From NCBI RefSeq assembly GCF_005490985.1, contig NZ_CP027869.1, positions 2,976,001 through 3,040,000 of the forward strand: a stretch of DNA of 64,000 nucleotides, read 5' to 3'. Positions 58,081 to 64,000 of this stretch are shown here, in pieces; position 1 is the stretch's first letter; every line of letters starts with the position of its first letter. This DNA comes from Curtobacterium sp. SGAir0471. Lineage in GTDB: Bacteria > Actinomycetota > Actinomycetes > Actinomycetales > Microbacteriaceae. A model generated the notes under the pieces. The model saw only the letters and a program-made list of their open reading frames with translations. It was not told where the DNA came from and did no database searches. Both the position numbers and the translations under genes were made by a program.

Positions 58081-58574
58081 AAAAATTACCAACCCACCAC
58101 CAAAAGCAGCAGGCCGAGTTGATCTTGACTGTAAAGACTGTCCACTGGACAATCAATCCAATCCAAAAGGAATTGTCTCCGACCCGGTCAGCAAGCCGAC
58201 CAGGCACGGGGTCAAAATAATTGGCATTGACAATGTGCACGCTGTTGAGTTCTCAAGGACCAGACGCACCCCCCACTCGACTCCCAGAAGGAGCTCCGCC
58301 AGAGGGGCTTGGAATCTCGACACCACACGCCGAGCCGTTCAGCTCGACATCGTGGTGGTTGGTTGCCGAGCGGGACCCCGTCCGGACTGCATCTCCAGGT
58401 CATCGACCCGGTGACCGTCTCGGCCGTTCCGTTCTCCGCCTCAGCGGCAACGAGGTACAACCTTACGCGGAGGTGAACGCGCTGCCAAGTAGGGCCGCAT
58501 CCCGGGCGTGTCGCAGAGGGCAGGCTCGAAGCCGGCGCTGGTCCGTGCCGAGGGGCGAGCGCAGCGGCATGCGC
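58081..58574 (-). promoter_or_regulatory. rRNA operon 1 promoter and leader
   Basis: The 494-base gap holds a good promoter on the minus strand: -35 TTGGCA (58488-58483), a 17-base spacer, and -10 TAAGGT (58465-58460), giving a start near 58453 and a leader of about 370 bases. The leader contains TTGAGAACTCAACAGCGTGC (near 58230-58250), the boxA-like antitermination element seen also in the spacer. No gene is seen in it. Confidence 0.75.
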
Positions 58575-59414
58575 TCAGGGCTGGTCGGGAAGCTCGAGCG
58601 CGGCCGTCATCTCCTCGATCTCCGCGTCCGGGAATCCGGCTGCCGGGCGCCGCCGTCCTGTCGGTCGGAAGCCGTGACGCGCGTAGAACCGTCGTGCAGG
58701 AGCGCCGGCCGGTGCTCGGTCGACCCAGAGGTGGATCGACGGGGCGTGGAGCACCGCCCACGCGAGGACCTCCGCCAGGAGTGCATCTGCGACGCCGTGC
58801 GTCCTCCCCCGGGCCGCGGCACGGACGAAGACTCCGGTGAGCAGCGCCTGCGGAACGCCATCACCGCACAACTGCGCTGCCATGATCCCGAGCCAAGGAC
58901 CGTCGTCCGCCACGGCCACCACGTTGGTGGTGTCGCTCCCGGTACCGCGTCGCGCCCGGGTTCGCCAGTCGTCCTCGGTCATCGCGAGCGTCGTCCGCAG
59001 ATCTGCCCCGTACGACACGGGGTTCTCCTCCGCGTTCTCAAGTCTGATCTCCCGGACCGATAGCCAGTCCTGCTCCGATGTCCTCCGGATCGAGAACAGC
59101 GCGCCGGGGAGGGCCGCTCGACACAGCAGCAACGGAATGCCCGTCGTCGACCACCACGTCAGCGAGACGTACCCGGACGACATCCCACCGTGGGCGAACC
59201 GCTCGACGTACACACCGACCCCGACGAGGTCCGACACCGCGTGCCCGACCTCCGCGGCGAAGGCCCTCCGCAACAACGCCTCTAGCCCGCCCTGGGTACT
59301 CGGGAGCGGCACGTCCGCGAATCGCGTGCGCAACGCGCGCCACAACCAGGGATCGCCACGACCACCCCACTGGTCCGGCTCGTCGCGGAAGAGGTCACCG
59401 ATGCGTCCAGCCAC
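58575..59414 (-). CDS. GNAT-family acetyltransferase with N-terminal unknown domain
   Basis: 279 residues. The N-terminal ~105 residues (ERFAHGGMSSGYVSLTWWST) form a small domain I do not recognise. The C-terminal ~170 residues are a GNAT acetyltransferase: LTGVFVRAAARGRTHGVADA as the acetyl-CoA-binding motif A, followed by HLWVDRAPAGAPARRFYARH, GFRPTG. The two parts probably belong to one protein because the frame runs on without stop. The substrate is unknown. GTG at 59412-59414 is the best start, not certain. The gene lies between two rRNA operons. Confidence 0.78.
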   Translation of the reverse strand: MAGRIGDLFRDEPDQWGGRGDPWLWRALRTRFADVPLPSTQGGLEALLRRAFAAEVGHAVSDLVGVGVYVERFAHGGMSSGYVSLTWWSTTGIPLLLCRAALPGALFSIRRTSEQDWLSVREIRLENAEENPVSYGADLRTTLAMTEDDWRTRARRGTGSDTTNVVAVADDGPWLGIMAAQLCGDGVPQALLTGVFVRAAARGRTHGVADALLAEVLAWAVLHAPSIHLWVDRAPAGAPARRFYARHGFRPTGRRRPAAGFPDAEIEEMTAALELPDQP

Positions 59415-59578
59415 CCAGTGATCATCCCGGACCCGTCCGGAGGGCGCCACCACAGTCCGGGTGACCGCGCAGGCCGGTCCCCCGTGCCGGGCGGGCGTCA
59501 CCCCGTACGCAGGAATCCCGGAGTTCTGGAGGCTCTCAGAACGCGGATGCCCACGAAACGCAGCATGCCCCGGAACGC

Positions 59579-59614
59579 AGGAAACCCCTGACCGTGAACG
59601 GTCAGGGGTTTCCT
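59579..59614 (-). terminator. Terminator of rRNA operon 2
   Basis: Perfect 16-bp stem (59579-59594 and 59599-59614, including AAACCCCTGACCG / CGGTCAGGGGTTT) with loop TGAA, just past the second 5S gene on the minus strand. Confidence 0.9.
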
Positions 59615-59631
59615 GGTGTTGCTGAACGTTG

Positions 59632-59751
59632 AGTCCGGCGGCGTCCTACTCTCCCACAAGGTCCCCCTTGCAGTACCATCGGCGCTGAGAGGCTTAGCTT
59701 CCGGGTTCGGAATGTGACCGGGCGTTTCCCTCTCGCTATGACCACCGGAAC
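59632..59751 (-). rRNA. 5S rRNA, operon 2
   Basis: Same sequence as the copy at 52749-52868. The spacer between it and the 23S gene differs from that of operon 1 (CCCGAAAAGGGGTGACGG here, CCCGAAAGTGTGGG there). Confidence 0.95.
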
Positions 59752-59891
59752 ACTGTCGACCCAGATCCTGGATCAAACCATTGTTCCTTCAGAGCATTGC
59801 TGAAGTATTCAGTTTGATTCCCGATCGTCTGTCGGGAACCACAAAGTGGACGCGAGCCCCACACCCGAAAAGGGGTGACGGTAATAGTTGT

Positions 59892-64000
<4,109 letters not shown>

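Overview
The window looks like chromosomal DNA from a high-GC actinobacterium of the family Microbacteriaceae, most likely close to Curtobacterium. That placement is inferred from the very GC-rich codon use, the gene families, two rRNA operons without tRNA genes in the 16S-23S spacer, and a gene order matching the tlyA-nadK-recN-pyrG-xerD block of other actinobacteria. I could run no search, so the genus is not proven.

0-7.5 kb: the start of a sugar ABC importer (permease fragment and Tat-type lipoprotein binding protein) lies next to its LacI-family regulator. A LysR-type gene is divergent from a two-gene mesX-mesD operon for folate-independent methionine synthesis. 7.5-14.7 kb is an accessory stretch. 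It holds a frameshifted RES-domain gene, a translationally coupled secreted-peptide plus small-membrane-protein pair (a candidate bacteriocin/immunity cassette), small membrane proteins, remnants of a DUF1345 gene and of a short-chain dehydrogenase, and several lipoproteins or unknowns. 15-19 kb: the class Ib ribonucleotide reductase operon nrdHIEF (minus strand), preceded by a pair of NrdR-like boxes.

19-31 kb: MFS transporter, secreted proteins (one 799-residue protein with 21-residue Pro/Asn repeats), aldo/keto reductase, LysM lipoprotein, RNase H, a DEAD/DUF3516 helicase and an LLM flavin oxidoreductase. 31-42 kb: a family 3 glycoside hydrolase divergent from a TetR regulator, an NAD-dependent epimerase, a methyltransferase overlapping an ArsR regulator, a divergent MFS exporter, a second LLM enzyme and small proteins. 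42-52.5 kb: a long minus-strand housekeeping block, TPR protein - HAD phosphatase - small protein - tlyA - nadK - recN - pyrG - NUDIX - xerD, with several 4-base start/stop overlaps.

52.7-64 kb: two rRNA operons in tandem on the minus strand (the second is cut by the window end), separated by about 1.5 kb that holds the first operon's promoter and one GNAT-type gene.

Two window-wide patterns stand out. Many genes carry a TANNNT hexamer that ends exactly 6 bases before the start codon and have no Shine-Dalgarno, the signature of leaderless mRNAs; I used it to fix starts. A family of GC-rich palindromes with the core GGAGGCGCG/CGCGCCTCC recurs between genes, and once inside a gene.
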